DNA of 64,000 nucleotides from Actinomycetes bacterium. GTDB lineage: Bacteria > Actinomycetota > Acidimicrobiia > Acidimicrobiales > SZUA-35. Both the position numbers and the translations under genes were made by a program. This document shows, one piece after another, positions 27,120 through 36,753 of this stretch; within the stretch, counting starts at the first letter, position 1; every line of letters begins with the position of its first letter. Under the pieces are notes generated by a model, which was given only the letters and a program-made list of their open reading frames with translations, did no database searches and had not been told where the DNA came from. The stretch spans positions 62,001 through 126,000 of the forward strand of contig JAJRQY010000157.1 in assembly GCA_024280015.1 (NCBI GenBank), written 5' to 3'.

Positions 27120-29921
27120 CTAGAACGGGGTTTCTTCGTCACTGCCTGCTGACGCATCAACAGGACTAGCGACCGCGGCCAGGCTTGCAGCAAGAGTGGC
27201 CTTCTTCGCCACAGTCTTCTTGGTAGCTGCTTTCTTCTTCGTGGCCTTTTTCTTCGTGGCCTTCTTCTTCGTGGCCTTCTTCTTTTTCTTCGTGGCTTTC
27301 TTCTTGGTGGCCTCCTTCTTCTTGGTCGGGCCCTTGGCTCGACGATCAGACAAGAGCTCTGAAGAACGTTCCAAGGTCAAGGTCTCAACCTCGTCACCCT
27401 TACGCAAGCTGGCGTTGGTTTCGCCGTCGGTCACATACGGCCCGAAGCGACCGTCCTTGAGCTGGATCTCCTTGTCGGTGGCTGGGTCGACGCCCATGAT
27501 CTTGAGCGGGCCCTTGGCGCTCTGACCACGGCGGCGCTTTGGTTGGGCCATGACCTCGATGGCCTTGGCCAGGTCAATGGTGAACAGTTCGGCTTCGGCT
27601 TCCAGGCTTCGGCTGTCGTTCTTTGGGCCGTCTTCGGTGATCGTTGTCTTGACGATGTACGGCCCAAACTTGCCATTGTGAGCAATGATCTCACCGTTAT
27701 CAGCTGGGTCGACACCAATGAGACGTGGGATCGACAACAGCTTGACTGCTTCGTCCAGGGTCAGGGCCATCGGATCCATGTCCTTGAACAGGGAACTAGT
27801 CCGAGGCTTCTCACCCGACTCATCATCGTGTTCGCCCATCTGCACATAGGGGCCAAAGCGTCCCATTTTGAGCAGGATCATCTCATTGGCCTCGGGATGG
27901 ACCCCAAGCTCACGATCATTTTTTGGAGCCTCAAGCAGTTCAAGAGCCTTGGCGACTGTCAACTCATCCGGGGCAAGATCGTCGGGCACCGACGCCCGAT
28001 CCTCGCCTCGCTCAAGATAGGGGCTTCCAAACTTGCCGGGACGAGCAACGATGGCGACACCATCTTCGTCCGCTCCCAGGAAGATGGAGTTGACTTCACG
28101 AGCGTCGATGTCTTCGAGGCGCTTGTCGATCTTCTCCTTGAGTCCCATCTGCTCATCAGAACCGAAGTAGAACTTGGTCAACCAAGGGACCGTCTCGACT
28201 CCTCGGCCTTCGGCGATGGAGTCCAAATCGTCTTCCATGCGAGCAGTAAAGGCGTAGTCAACCAGGTCAGGGAAATGCTGTTCCAGCAAGCCAACAACGG
28301 CAAAGGCAGTGATGCTTGGGACCAGGGCGGTCCCCTTCTTCCAGACATACTCCCGAGCCAGGATGGTTCCAATCGTGGCCGCGTACGTTGAGGGCCGGCC
28401 AACGCCCAGTTCTTCTAGCTTGGCCACCAGCGATGCTTCGTTGAAGCGAGACGGAGGCTGGGTGTCATGACCCGCGGCCTCAAGCCCGGTCAGGGTGGCG
28501 TTGTCGCCTTCGTTCAACGGTGGAAGCGTCTGCTCCTTGGGGTCCTGCTTGGCTGAGTCTTCGTCCTTGGACTCTCGATAGACCTTCAAGAACCCCTGGT
28601 GAGTGATGACAGTGCCCGCAGTGGAGAACGTGGCTTGGCGTCCGTCTTCGGCGTCAACGTTCAGTCGCAAGGTGACGGTTTCGCCAGTGGCGTCAGTCAT
28701 CTGGGAGGCGACGGTGCGCTGCCAGATCAGCTCATACACCTGATGGTCCTGCTTAGACAGCTCGCTCTCAACCTCTTCGGGGGTCCGGAAGCGATCACCG
28801 GCGGGGCGGATGGCCTCGTGAGCCTCCTGAGCGTTCTTTGACTTGGACTTATACGTCCGTGGAGCGTCGGGCAAATAGTCTTCGCCGTAGCGTTCCTGGA
28901 TCTGATTGCGAGCGGCGGTGATAGCGGTCTCGGACAGGTTGACCGAGTCGGTTCGCATATAGGTAATGAAGCCGCGCTCATACAAACCCTGAGCGACCCG
29001 CATTGCTTGAGCCGACGAAAGGCGAAGCTTGCGGCCAGCATCTTGCTGGTAGGTGGACGTAATAAATGGTGCGGCTGGGCGACGGCGGTAAGGCTTAGCT
29101 TCCCGGCTCTTGACCGTGGCAGGCCTGCCCTGCAGATCCGCGACGAGTGCGTTGGCTTTTGTCTCGTCCAGGTGGACGGCGTCAGCCTTGGCCAACGAGC
29201 CGTCGCGGTTGAAGTCGCGTCCAGAGGCAATGCGCTTGGCGTCCAGTTCTAACAACATGGCGGTGAAGGGTTTCTCGGCGCCAGCGGCAGCAAAGGTGCC
29301 GGTCAGGTCCCAATAGTTGGCTGAACGGAATGCCATTCGCTCACGTTCACGCTCAACCACAATTCGGGTGGCCACACTCTGCACGCGGCCAGCGGACAGG
29401 CCGCGCATGACCTTCTTCCACAACACCGCTGACATGGGGAAGCCGTAGAGGCGGTCAAGCAGACGGCGGCATTCCTGAGCATCAACCAGCCGTCGGTCAA
29501 GTTCAGTTGGATTCTCGATGGCACGCTTGATTGCTTCGGGAGTGATCTCGGTAAAGATCATTCGCTTGACCGGCACCTGCGGATTCAGTTCCTCAAGAAG
29601 GTGCCAGGCAATGGCCTCACCTTCACGGTCCTTATCAGTTGCGAGATAGAGCTCGCTGGCATCCTTGAGGAGCCGCTTGAGCATCTTGACGTGAGCCTTC
29701 TTGTCGTCGGAGACGACATAGAGAGGCTTGAAGTCGTTGTCGACATCAATGCCTAGGACTTCCCACTTGGTCCCCTTATAGGCGGCGGGAACGCCAGCAG
29801 CATTTCGGGGCAGATCCCGGATGTGACCAATGGAGGACTCAACGGTGTATTCATCACCTAAATACTCCGCCAGCTTGACGGCTTTCGCAGGTGACTCGAC
29901 GATAACTAGGGGTTGTGGCAC
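27120..29921 (-). CDS. topA: DNA topoisomerase I
   Basis: The type IA topoisomerase relaxes negative supercoils. The 933-residue protein has an N-terminal Toprim domain (LVIVESPAKAVKLAEYLG), the catalytic tyrosine in RGFITYMRTDSVNLS, and several C-terminal topo repeats (GRFGPYVQ, GKFGPYIV, GRFGPYVT). A long lysine-rich tail of KKATK units follows, typical of actinobacterial TopA, where it aids DNA binding and processivity. Confidence 0.97.
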   Translation of the reverse strand: MPQPLVIVESPAKAVKLAEYLGDEYTVESSIGHIRDLPRNAAGVPAAYKGTKWEVLGIDVDNDFKPLYVVSDDKKAHVKMLKRLLKDASELYLATDKDREGEAIAWHLLEELNPQVPVKRMIFTEITPEAIKRAIENPTELDRRLVDAQECRRLLDRLYGFPMSAVLWKKVMRGLSAGRVQSVATRIVVERERERMAFRSANYWDLTGTFAAAGAEKPFTAMLLELDAKRIASGRDFNRDGSLAKADAVHLDETKANALVADLQGRPATVKSREAKPYRRRPAAPFITSTYQQDAGRKLRLSSAQAMRVAQGLYERGFITYMRTDSVNLSETAITAARNQIQERYGEDYLPDAPRTYKSKSKNAQEAHEAIRPAGDRFRTPEEVESELSKQDHQVYELIWQRTVASQMTDATGETVTLRLNVDAEDGRQATFSTAGTVITHQGFLKVYRESKDEDSAKQDPKEQTLPPLNEGDNATLTGLEAAGHDTQPPSRFNEASLVAKLEELGVGRPSTYAATIGTILAREYVWKKGTALVPSITAFAVVGLLEQHFPDLVDYAFTARMEDDLDSIAEGRGVETVPWLTKFYFGSDEQMGLKEKIDKRLEDIDAREVNSIFLGADEDGVAIVARPGKFGSPYLERGEDRASVPDDLAPDELTVAKALELLEAPKNDRELGVHPEANEMILLKMGRFGPYVQMGEHDDESGEKPRTSSLFKDMDPMALTLDEAVKLLSIPRLIGVDPADNGEIIAHNGKFGPYIVKTTITEDGPKNDSRSLEAEAELFTIDLAKAIEVMAQPKRRRGQSAKGPLKIMGVDPATDKEIQLKDGRFGPYVTDGETNASLRKGDEVETLTLERSSELLSDRRAKGPTKKKEATKKKATKKKKKATKKKATKKKATKKKAATKKTVAKKATLAASLAAVASPVDASAGSDEETPF
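27220..27330. repeat. 15-bp repeats encoding the lysine-rich topA tail
   Basis: TTCTTCGTGGCCTTC-type units are repeated in tandem and encode KKATK on the minus strand. Copy number is likely to vary between relatives. Confidence 0.9.
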
Positions 29922-29949
29922 AGGCGCAGGCTAGGAACGTCGGAGCCCC

Positions 29950-29971
29950 TTTTGCCAACACCCTGGCAAAA
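29950..29971. repeat. Perfect inverted repeat between topA and nhaA
   Basis: TTTTGCCA-ACACCC-TGGCAAAA forms an eight-base stem. The T-run is on the 5' side and the A-run on the 3' side in both orientations, so it lacks the U-tract of an intrinsic terminator. It lies 29 bases upstream of the topA start and could be an operator or part of the nhaA 3' end. Confidence 0.7.
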
Positions 29972-30033
29972 AACACCGAGAAAGCTGACACAAACGGGTA
30001 GACGTACCTAGCCAGAGTGCCCTGACTATCAGC

Positions 30034-30066
30034 GTTTGCTCAGTGTTTGCTCAGTGTTTACTTAGT
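30034..30066. repeat. Three 11-bp tandem repeats across the nhaA stop codon
   Basis: GTTTGCTCAGT occurs twice exactly and once as GTTTACTTAGT. The third unit contains the nhaA TAA stop (30062-30064 on the minus strand). The two perfect copies lie just beyond the stop. Confidence 0.9.
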
Positions 30067-31453
30067 GCTGACCAATCTGTTCCGATGTCTTGGAAGAATC
30101 AGACTTTTCTGAATCTTCCACCAGATCCGGGGCGGTGAAAAGAACTCCGGCACCAACCGCGGTGGCAGCAACGGAGGCAACCAGGATGCCGATGATGGAC
30201 TGGTCAATGAACCCTGGGTCATCAAAGGCCAGGCCACTAATGAACAGGGCAACAGTGAAGCCGATACCGGCCACTCCACCAGCTCCAAGCACATGACGCA
30301 GAGTGATGCCGACTGGCAGGTCCGCAATCCGGAATCTGACTGCTAGATAGGTGAACAATGTGATGCCGATCGGCTTTCCGACAACGAGGCCGAGCACAAC
30401 ACCAAGAGTGAGTGGTGAACTAACGGCATCCTTGATTGCTTCACTAGATAGCTGGACTCCCGCATTGGCCAAAGCGAAGAGCGGGATAATCAGAAACCCT
30501 GTCCAAGGGCTCAGGATGCTGAGGAGACGTCCACATATGGATACTGTTTCCTTGTTTTTCCAGTTCGCTTCGCGGACTGACAACGGGTCGACGGTGTCGC
30601 CGGACATGTAGTCCTCTATGCCTTCACCCAGTCGAGGGCCAAGAAGTGGACGGGCTGGGGCAATCAGTCCGAGGGCAACACCGGCGATGGTGGCGTGCAC
30701 GCCGGACCGATAGGTGGCGTACCAAACAAAGATTCCGACACCGACGTACATGGGGATGTACCAGACCCGGAAACGCTTCATGGCTACGGTGAGAATGAGG
30801 CCGCCAACAGCCAACCCAAGCCAACCGAAGCTGAGCCCTTCGCTATAGAAGATGGCAATGACCGCGATTGCCCCGATGTCATCAACAATGGCCAATGTCA
30901 ACAAGAACAGTTTCAACTTCTGCGGTACGCGAGAACCGAGCAGGGCAAGCACCCCGACGGCGAAGGCAATGTCGGTGGCCATTGGGATGCCCCAGCCGCC
31001 AATGCCCTCACCTCCAAGGTTGACCAAGACAAACAAGCCAGCGGGAAGGATCATGCCGCCGAGAGCAGCGATGGCTGGCAAGGCGGCGACTCGAGGGCTA
31101 GCGAGATCACCAACAACAAGTTCAGCTTTGATTTCCAAGCCGACGACAAAGAAAAACAAAACCATCAACGCATCATTGACCCAGAATTCAAGCGTCCAAG
31201 GATGGCCATTGTGCATGAGGGGAACCCAGTCACCGATCTGGATAAGGAGCTCGGTTTCCCAAAGTTGGTGGTAGGACTCAGACCACGGCGAATTCACCCA
31301 GATCAAGGCAACGGCTGTGGCGACAAGCAAGAGCACACCCGAGGCTGCCTCCTGGGCCAAGAACCGAACCATCGGGCGGGCGACAGTGCGGGCGAGACGG
31401 GTGTCTCCCCCGCTCCAAGCTTCTTTTCGAACCGGCAATGAATTCTGTGACAT
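30062..31453 (-). CDS. nhaA: Na+/H+ antiporter NhaA
   Basis: The 463-residue membrane protein has the NhaA hallmark ATDIAFAVGVLALLG and the paired aspartates of the ion site in LAIVDDIGAIAVIA. It also has the N-terminal FLAQEAASGVLLL helix. It exchanges sodium for protons in pH and salt homeostasis. A roughly 50-residue C-terminal extension (EDSEKSDSSKTSEQIGQH) is hydrophilic. The ATG at 31453 has no strong Shine-Dalgarno. Confidence 0.95.
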   Translation of the reverse strand: MSQNSLPVRKEAWSGGDTRLARTVARPMVRFLAQEAASGVLLLVATAVALIWVNSPWSESYHQLWETELLIQIGDWVPLMHNGHPWTLEFWVNDALMVLFFFVVGLEIKAELVVGDLASPRVAALPAIAALGGMILPAGLFVLVNLGGEGIGGWGIPMATDIAFAVGVLALLGSRVPQKLKLFLLTLAIVDDIGAIAVIAIFYSEGLSFGWLGLAVGGLILTVAMKRFRVWYIPMYVGVGIFVWYATYRSGVHATIAGVALGLIAPARPLLGPRLGEGIEDYMSGDTVDPLSVREANWKNKETVSICGRLLSILSPWTGFLIIPLFALANAGVQLSSEAIKDAVSSPLTLGVVLGLVVGKPIGITLFTYLAVRFRIADLPVGITLRHVLGAGGVAGIGFTVALFISGLAFDDPGFIDQSIIGILVASVAATAVGAGVLFTAPDLVEDSEKSDSSKTSEQIGQH

Positions 31454-31539
31454 GGCCCGAACAGGTTAGCGGCCCTGCTATCAGCCGAGAGAGCATCGGG
31501 TCGGAAATGGTAAGGAGACGTTCGCGCCGCTGCCCGGCT

Positions 31540-31977
31540 CTACTCTTGATGGAGTTCGAGGTGGACTGTGGTGCCAGAAGGTGTCGAATCGAATTGGATT
31601 TCACCACGACTGAGATGCCTCATGAGTGGAACCCCGAACCCACCTTCGAGGTGTAGTCGATCAGGGTGCTCCATGTCGGGGACCTCGATCGCTGGTGGCA
31701 TGCCAGGACCTTCATCGGTGACGACCAGCCGAACGAAGCCATCGTCTATCTCACAGCGAGCAACCACGCGGCCTGGTTTTCGATCAGCGTCAGCAGCCTT
31801 GGCTTGGTTGGCCTGGATGGCATTGGTCACTGCTTCAGAGGTGACCCAGCGAAGGTCATCCAGTCGATCACCTCGCAGGGTCCCTTGGGCCGTCGCCGCG
31901 GTAGCAACCAGCATCCGGACCACGGTCACCAGTTCGACATTTGACGGGATGTCGATCTCGATGACTCCTACCGTCAT
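31540..31977 (-). CDS. RsbW-like ATP-binding protein (GHKL anti-sigma/serine kinase type)
   Basis: The frame is open further upstream, but the ATG at 31977 is preceded by AGGGGAG seven bases away, and the domain begins there (MTVGVIEIDIPSNVELV). The 145-residue protein has the N-box WVTSEAVTNAIQAN, G1 box VTDEGPGMP and G2 box GGFGVPLMRHLS of GHKL ATPases. No sensor or phospho-acceptor domain is present, as in RsbW/SpoIIAB anti-sigma kinases. The partner is not in this neighbourhood. It starts about 100 bases after the photolyase-like gene on the same strand. Confidence 0.82.
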   Translation of the reverse strand: MTVGVIEIDIPSNVELVTVVRMLVATAATAQGTLRGDRLDDLRWVTSEAVTNAIQANQAKAADADRKPGRVVARCEIDDGFVRLVVTDEGPGMPPAIEVPDMEHPDRLHLEGGFGVPLMRHLSRGEIQFDSTPSGTTVHLELHQE

Positions 31978-32080
31978 TGGGGTACTCCCCTGTCGTCCAT
32001 TGCCGTGTGATCCATTGCTCTGCAAGCTAGCCCAGAACAGAACAGTCATGGAGCCATGGTCCAGTTCAGAAAGCGCTGAA

Positions 32081-33430
32081 CTAGGCGGATGAGGCTGGCT
32101 CGGGTACAACCGTCGAAGCTCTCGGGAGCAACGCCCCAACCGAGCGTCGCCAATCCCGATAGGTGGCAACATCGCCCGTTGTCGGCTCGATCAGCCAGGA
32201 CCACGGATGGAGTTCTGCCGCACCGATCTTGGCCAGTCGACGGCGGAAACCGGGTACTGGCGCATAGGTCACAGCAACTTGGTAATCCAGAAGCAGACGC
32301 TTCGGATCGCCGAACCAGATGGTCAGGTCTCGGGACTGGCCAAGTTCGGCCAAGGTCTCGACCAGGAACACCAGTCGCTTCGGGCTGAGCCGCAATCGAG
32401 CCAGCAGCGGCTGATCAAAGACAAATACCACCGGTAACCCTGCATTGCGGAACAAGGCAGGATCTGTTGACCCCAAGGACTCCGCCGTTAGCCACACAAC
32501 ATCGGGCGGGCCAACACGCTCAACTGTTGGTGGCCCAGCGCTACGAAGCAGATCAGCGCCAACTCGAGCCTCGATCGGAACTGCAACCTCGACATAGTCA
32601 GTCACCGATGTCGGCGACTCAATAGGGCAATCACGAACCAGATCACACGACGCGCACAATCCGGCAGCCCACTTCTCGACCTGCCAACGATTGAATAGGA
32701 AAGGTTTCGTCCCAGTAAGACCAGCCGCAGTTTGCCAACCAAGACGGTTTGCTCCCCGTGACCCATCCAGTAGGTGGCGGAAAAAGTAGTCCTCGCCTGC
32801 TCGCCATGGGTAGCCATTGGCTGCGAGATAGCTGGCAAGCCACGACCGCGACCGACCAACAATCCAGCCATCTTCTTCTAGTTCTTCGCGGGACATGTCC
32901 AGGCAAGCCATGTCCGGGTCAAGCGCTGCTTCCAGTTGCTCTTGACTGGTCAGAGATTGGGTCGAACCTGAGGGGGTTGCGCTGGATGGCAGTTCGCGAC
33001 GAGTTCCGACCTTGCTGGTGGACCCAAGGCGGGAGTACCAATGGCGAGCGTATTCTTGCCAGAGCAGCTGTCCTCGGAACTTATCGACATCGGCTTCAGG
33101 ACCGCCCTCGACATGGTTCCAGACTTCTCGCTGGGTGAGTAGTCCGTGCCGCAAGTATGGCGACAGCCCTGATGCGGCTCGCTTGGGTTGGGGGGTGACC
33201 TCGTGCATCCGGTTCGCGAACTCGGCCACATCGAAGTTCTCCAAGGCTTGTTTCGCCGCGACCATGCCGCCTTCAAAAACCGACGACCCTTCAATCTCTC
33301 CATCAACAACACTGCCCAGATGGTCAGAAACAAAGGCCACAGCCGCCTGGCGGCCAGGTTCTGGGAGAGGAAGTTTTGCCACGGGCCTCCAATCAAACGT
33401 GGGCCGCCGCTTCGTGAGACCCTCATCCAA
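32081..33430 (-). CDS. Photolyase/cryptochrome-related flavoprotein with reversed domain order
   Basis: The 449-residue protein has the FAD-binding helical domain of photolyases first: GLSPYLRHGLLTQREV at about 90, then LLWQEYARHWYSRLG, WLASYLAANGYPWRAGEDYF and a final NRWQVEKWAAGLCASC. A Cys cluster CASCDLVRDC follows. From residue 308 comes a Rossmann-like stretch resembling the photolyase antenna domain (VVWLTAESLGSTDPALF, PVVFVFDQPLLARLRLS, FLVETLAELGQS, IWFGDPKRLL), which is normally N-terminal. Start is TTG at 33430; a GTG at 33382 is possible. DNA repair or light sensing is inferred from the family only. Confidence 0.7.
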   Translation of the reverse strand: MDEGLTKRRPTFDWRPVAKLPLPEPGRQAAVAFVSDHLGSVVDGEIEGSSVFEGGMVAAKQALENFDVAEFANRMHEVTPQPKRAASGLSPYLRHGLLTQREVWNHVEGGPEADVDKFRGQLLWQEYARHWYSRLGSTSKVGTRRELPSSATPSGSTQSLTSQEQLEAALDPDMACLDMSREELEEDGWIVGRSRSWLASYLAANGYPWRAGEDYFFRHLLDGSRGANRLGWQTAAGLTGTKPFLFNRWQVEKWAAGLCASCDLVRDCPIESPTSVTDYVEVAVPIEARVGADLLRSAGPPTVERVGPPDVVWLTAESLGSTDPALFRNAGLPVVFVFDQPLLARLRLSPKRLVFLVETLAELGQSRDLTIWFGDPKRLLLDYQVAVTYAPVPGFRRRLAKIGAAELHPWSWLIEPTTGDVATYRDWRRSVGALLPRASTVVPEPASSA

Positions 33431-33604
33431 CAGCCGCAGTCGCCACGGCCTTCCCGAACACTAGCCGCGTCAGCATGAAGGACAGGAATCTCCCAAGATT
33501 GTCACCAATACGACCCATTGAACTGTTGGACACCTCCGTCATTCTCCTCGGCCTCACTCAGAGGTAGCCAATCAACATTTCCTTTCTCAAGGAGGGGATG
33601 ATTC

Positions 33605-34315
33605 GTGTCGAATAAGGGTCAAGGCAGAACCTCCCTCGGTCACGAAAGGGCCATCATGTCAGACCTCGGCGCCCAGCCAGCCCCACAATTTGCACCGCCG
33701 ACACACCCGGCTCCTCCAGCTGAAGCGGTCGCGAGCCAGGTTCCAGCGCAACAGCAGTTTGCGCCACAACCACCAGTCGCGCCGCAAGCACCAGTCGCGC
33801 CACAAGCACCAGCACCGTCAGCCCCGACTGCTCCAGCAATGGCTCAACAGCAATTCGCCCCGCAACCAGCAATTGCTCCGATTAGTCAGCCTGCTCCAGC
33901 AATGGCTCAACAGCAGTACTCGCTTCCAACTCAGCCAGCTCCGGCACAACCAGCTCCAGAGGTATTCGACCCAACACAGGGGTTCGACCCGACACAGGCG
34001 TTCGACAACCCTCAGAGCCACTCCGTCGCTCAACCCCAATATGCCGACCAGGCCTATGACCCCTATGCCAATCCCTACGCCATCCCCCGCGACAAGCCAG
34101 AAGCAGGAAACGGCAAGATTGTCGCCGCGTATATCTTGGCCTTCTTCTCCGTCTTCATTCTTCCAATCATTCTGGGCCCCATCGCTATCTTCTTGGCTAG
34201 CAAGTCAAAGAGCGAAGGAAACCCGAAGGGCGCAACTGCCATGGCAGTTGCCACCGGCGCCATGTGCCTCGGATTTGTCTTTGGGTTCCTTGCCTTGGGG
34301 ATGCTCGGCTCCTAA
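33605..34315 (+). CDS. Pro/Gln/Ala-rich protein with C-terminal DUF4190-like double membrane hairpin
   Basis: The first 150 residues are low complexity, built from APQAPVAPQ and AMAQQQ repeats followed by FDPTQGFDPTQAF. The C-terminal 70 residues contain two transmembrane helices (IVAAYILAFFSVFILPIILG and ATGAMCLGFVFGFLALGML) around ASKSKSEGNPKGA, as in DUF4190-type proteins. A strong AAGGAGGGG lies upstream of GTG 33605. An ATG at 33656 is the alternative start and gives MSDLGAQPAPQF. The function of such proteins is unknown, though many sit in the envelope. Confidence 0.75.
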   Translation: MSNKGQGRTSLGHERAIMSDLGAQPAPQFAPPTHPAPPAEAVASQVPAQQQFAPQPPVAPQAPVAPQAPAPSAPTAPAMAQQQFAPQPAIAPISQPAPAMAQQQYSLPTQPAPAQPAPEVFDPTQGFDPTQAFDNPQSHSVAQPQYADQAYDPYANPYAIPRDKPEAGNGKIVAAYILAFFSVFILPIILGPIAIFLASKSKSEGNPKGATAMAVATGAMCLGFVFGFLALGMLGS

Positions 34316-34371
34316 CGGGTCACACAACTCCTCACATGCCCCATGAGTGTCATACCCTCTGAACTAGCCTG

Positions 34372-36684
34372 TTGCTGGTGAGATTGGACAGCGAACACCA
34401 GGTCGATGTCAGTCGACCTGCATCGTTGACCGACATTGTTGAGGACCTCCGAACTAGCGGACGACTTATTCATGCTGAAGCCTTTGCCCCGCAACCGGCC
34501 AACCATGCCAGTCTCACTCAGCCGCTACGACACGAACTGTCCAACCTGCTGCCCGAGACCGGCCTGTATGAACATCAAGCCGAGGCAATCAATCTGCTTC
34601 GTCAACACCAGTCCGTCGTTGTCGCCACTGGGACCGCCTCAGGGAAGTCCCTCTGCTACCAGATCCCCATTGCCGAGTCTGTCGTCTCGGGCGTTCGGGC
34701 TGGGACCTCACTTCTGCTCTATCCAACCAAAGCACTGGCTCAAGACCAGTTACGTAGCTTTACTCAGCTAGCGGTTCCCGGCCTGACAGCCACAACCTAT
34801 GACGGCGACACCGACCGCAGCGCACGAACGTGGGCCAGGACAAACGCCAACGTCGTACTGACCAATCCCGAGATGCTGCACTACGGCATCATTCCCTATC
34901 ACCAGAAGTGGGCCACGTTTCTGAAACGTCTGGACTACGTTGTCATCGACGAACTCCATGTCTTGCGTGGCATCTTTGGTACCAACATGGCCCATGTCTT
35001 GCGCCGTCTTCGGCGCATCTGCGACCTGTATGGCTCCGACCCAACGTTCGTCTTTACCTCAGCAACCATTGGTAAGCCTGAGCGACTAGCAGCCGAGCTT
35101 TGCGGCAAGCCGGTCATTCCAGTGACCAACGATGGTTCTCCACGAGCTGCTCGACACATTGCTCTGGTTCAGCCAGCACTCATCGACAAGGAGAAAGGTC
35201 TTCACCAGTCACCGGCCACCGAGACCATCAAAATTGTGGCCGACCTTGTTGCCAGCGGACGTCGGGTTATTGCCTTTTGTGCCAGTCGTTCCTTGACCGA
35301 GCGAGTGGCAGCCGGTGTCGCCCGATCGTTGCCACCAGAGTTATCCGACTGTGTCCGCCCCTACCGCTCGGGCTACTTGGCCGAGGAACGTCGCCAGATC
35401 GAGGCCGAAGTTCTTGCGGGCAAGGTTCGGGCCATTATTGCTACCAGTGCGCTAGAGCTTGGGGTCGACATTGGTGGTCTGGATGCCACAGTCTTGTGCG
35501 GCTTCCCCAGCACCATCGCCTCATTCTGGCAACAAGTAGGGCGAGCCGGTCGAGGTGATGACGAATCGCTAGCGGTGTTAGTTGCGGGGGACGATCAGTT
35601 GGACCAGTGGTTTGTTCACCACCCCAAGGACTTGTTTGAACGCCCACCAGAGCCCGCAGTCATCAATGTCGACAATCCGAATATCCTCGATCCTCATCTG
35701 GGCTGCGCCGCCTATGAGCAACCACTGTTGCCCGCTGACGCACACCTGTGGGACGGCTTGGACGATGGGATCCGGCGGATGGTGTTGGCCGATGAGCTGC
35801 GAATTCGACCCGACCGGCGAGGCATACCGCGGGCAGTGTGGGGCGGGCGAGGCGTTCCGTTCTCGGGCATTGGCCTGCGTTCGACATCCGGCGGCCAGGT
35901 TCGGATTGTTGATCAAAACGAGAACCTGATCGGCACGGTTGAACTGGCCCGAGCAGCAAACATCGTACACACCGGGGCCATCTATCTTCATCGTGGTCAG
36001 CCTTGGAAAATCACCGAGCTTGACCTCCATACTCGAACCGCGTACGCAGCAAAGGATGACGGCAAAACATGGACCCAGGCCAAGTCCACTATCTCGATTC
36101 GGGTCGATGATCCAGGAGTCAACAAGCCAGTCGGCACTGCCTTGTTACATCGGGGCATCGTGACGGTGACCACCCAGATTGCCGGCTATCAGGTCAAGGA
36201 ATCAGCCAGTCGCCGGGTACTGCACACCATTGATCTGGACCTGCCGCCAAACGAGCTGACAACAACGGCCATCTGGTATGAGTGGCAACACGAGGCGGTG
36301 GATTCGGCTGGCATCCGTGAGTTCAACCTGCCCGGGGCCCTTCACGCCGCCGAACATGCGGCTATTGGAATTCTTCCCCTGTTCGCCATTTGTGATCGTT
36401 GGGATGTTGGCGGAGTTTCCATTGCCGCTGCTGACCAGTCGGGGCTGCCGACCGTGTTCATCTATGACGGCTATCCCGGCGGAGCAGGCATCGCTGACCT
36501 GGCCTATGAGGCAGCCGATCGTCACCTGGCGGCGACAGTCGATGTCTTAGAGCAGTGTGGTTGCCTGAGTGGTTGCCCGTCTTGCGTGCAATCTCCAAAG
36601 TGTGGCAACGGGAATGAGCCGCTGGACAAGGCAGCTGCGCTCGCTCTGCTGCAAACGACCCTAGGTGTCGACGAGCCCTTCTGA
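34372..36684 (+). CDS. DEAD/DEAH helicase with DUF1998 zinc site (YprA/MrfA-like)
   Basis: The 770-residue protein has an SF2 helicase core: ATGTASGKSLCYQIP (Walker A), VIDELHVL (DEAH-like DELH), TSATIG (motif III) and QQVGRAGRGDD (motif VI). The C-terminal DUF1998 region ends with CGCLSGCPSCVQSPKCGNGNE, a four-cysteine metal site. This architecture is that of B. subtilis MrfA/YprA, which repairs mitomycin damage. The start is TTG 34372 or GTG 34378. Its stop is followed by the VapBC promoter. Confidence 0.92.
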   Translation: MLVRLDSEHQVDVSRPASLTDIVEDLRTSGRLIHAEAFAPQPANHASLTQPLRHELSNLLPETGLYEHQAEAINLLRQHQSVVVATGTASGKSLCYQIPIAESVVSGVRAGTSLLLYPTKALAQDQLRSFTQLAVPGLTATTYDGDTDRSARTWARTNANVVLTNPEMLHYGIIPYHQKWATFLKRLDYVVIDELHVLRGIFGTNMAHVLRRLRRICDLYGSDPTFVFTSATIGKPERLAAELCGKPVIPVTNDGSPRAARHIALVQPALIDKEKGLHQSPATETIKIVADLVASGRRVIAFCASRSLTERVAAGVARSLPPELSDCVRPYRSGYLAEERRQIEAEVLAGKVRAIIATSALELGVDIGGLDATVLCGFPSTIASFWQQVGRAGRGDDESLAVLVAGDDQLDQWFVHHPKDLFERPPEPAVINVDNPNILDPHLGCAAYEQPLLPADAHLWDGLDDGIRRMVLADELRIRPDRRGIPRAVWGGRGVPFSGIGLRSTSGGQVRIVDQNENLIGTVELARAANIVHTGAIYLHRGQPWKITELDLHTRTAYAAKDDGKTWTQAKSTISIRVDDPGVNKPVGTALLHRGIVTVTTQIAGYQVKESASRRVLHTIDLDLPPNELTTTAIWYEWQHEAVDSAGIREFNLPGALHAAEHAAIGILPLFAICDRWDVGGVSIAAADQSGLPTVFIYDGYPGGAGIADLAYEAADRHLAATVDVLEQCGCLSGCPSCVQSPKCGNGNEPLDKAAALALLQTTLGVDEPF

Positions 36685-36717
36685 GATTCTAGTGAGCGAG
36701 CACACCGCTTCGATGTC

Positions 36718-36746
36718 TTGCCAACTAAGCCTGGTCGTAGTATGAT
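36718..36746 (+). promoter_or_regulatory. Sigma-70-type promoter of the VapBC module
   Basis: TTGCCA (36718-36723) and TATGAT (36741-36746) are separated by exactly 17 bases. Transcription would begin at about 36753-36754, which is the A of the vapB ATG, so the mRNA is predicted to be leaderless. Confidence 0.7.
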
Positions 36747-36753
36747 AAACGGT

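Noticed and set aside
29950..29971. Hairpin as intrinsic terminator for nhaA or topA
   Set aside because: T and A runs are on the wrong sides of the stem for a terminator in either direction.
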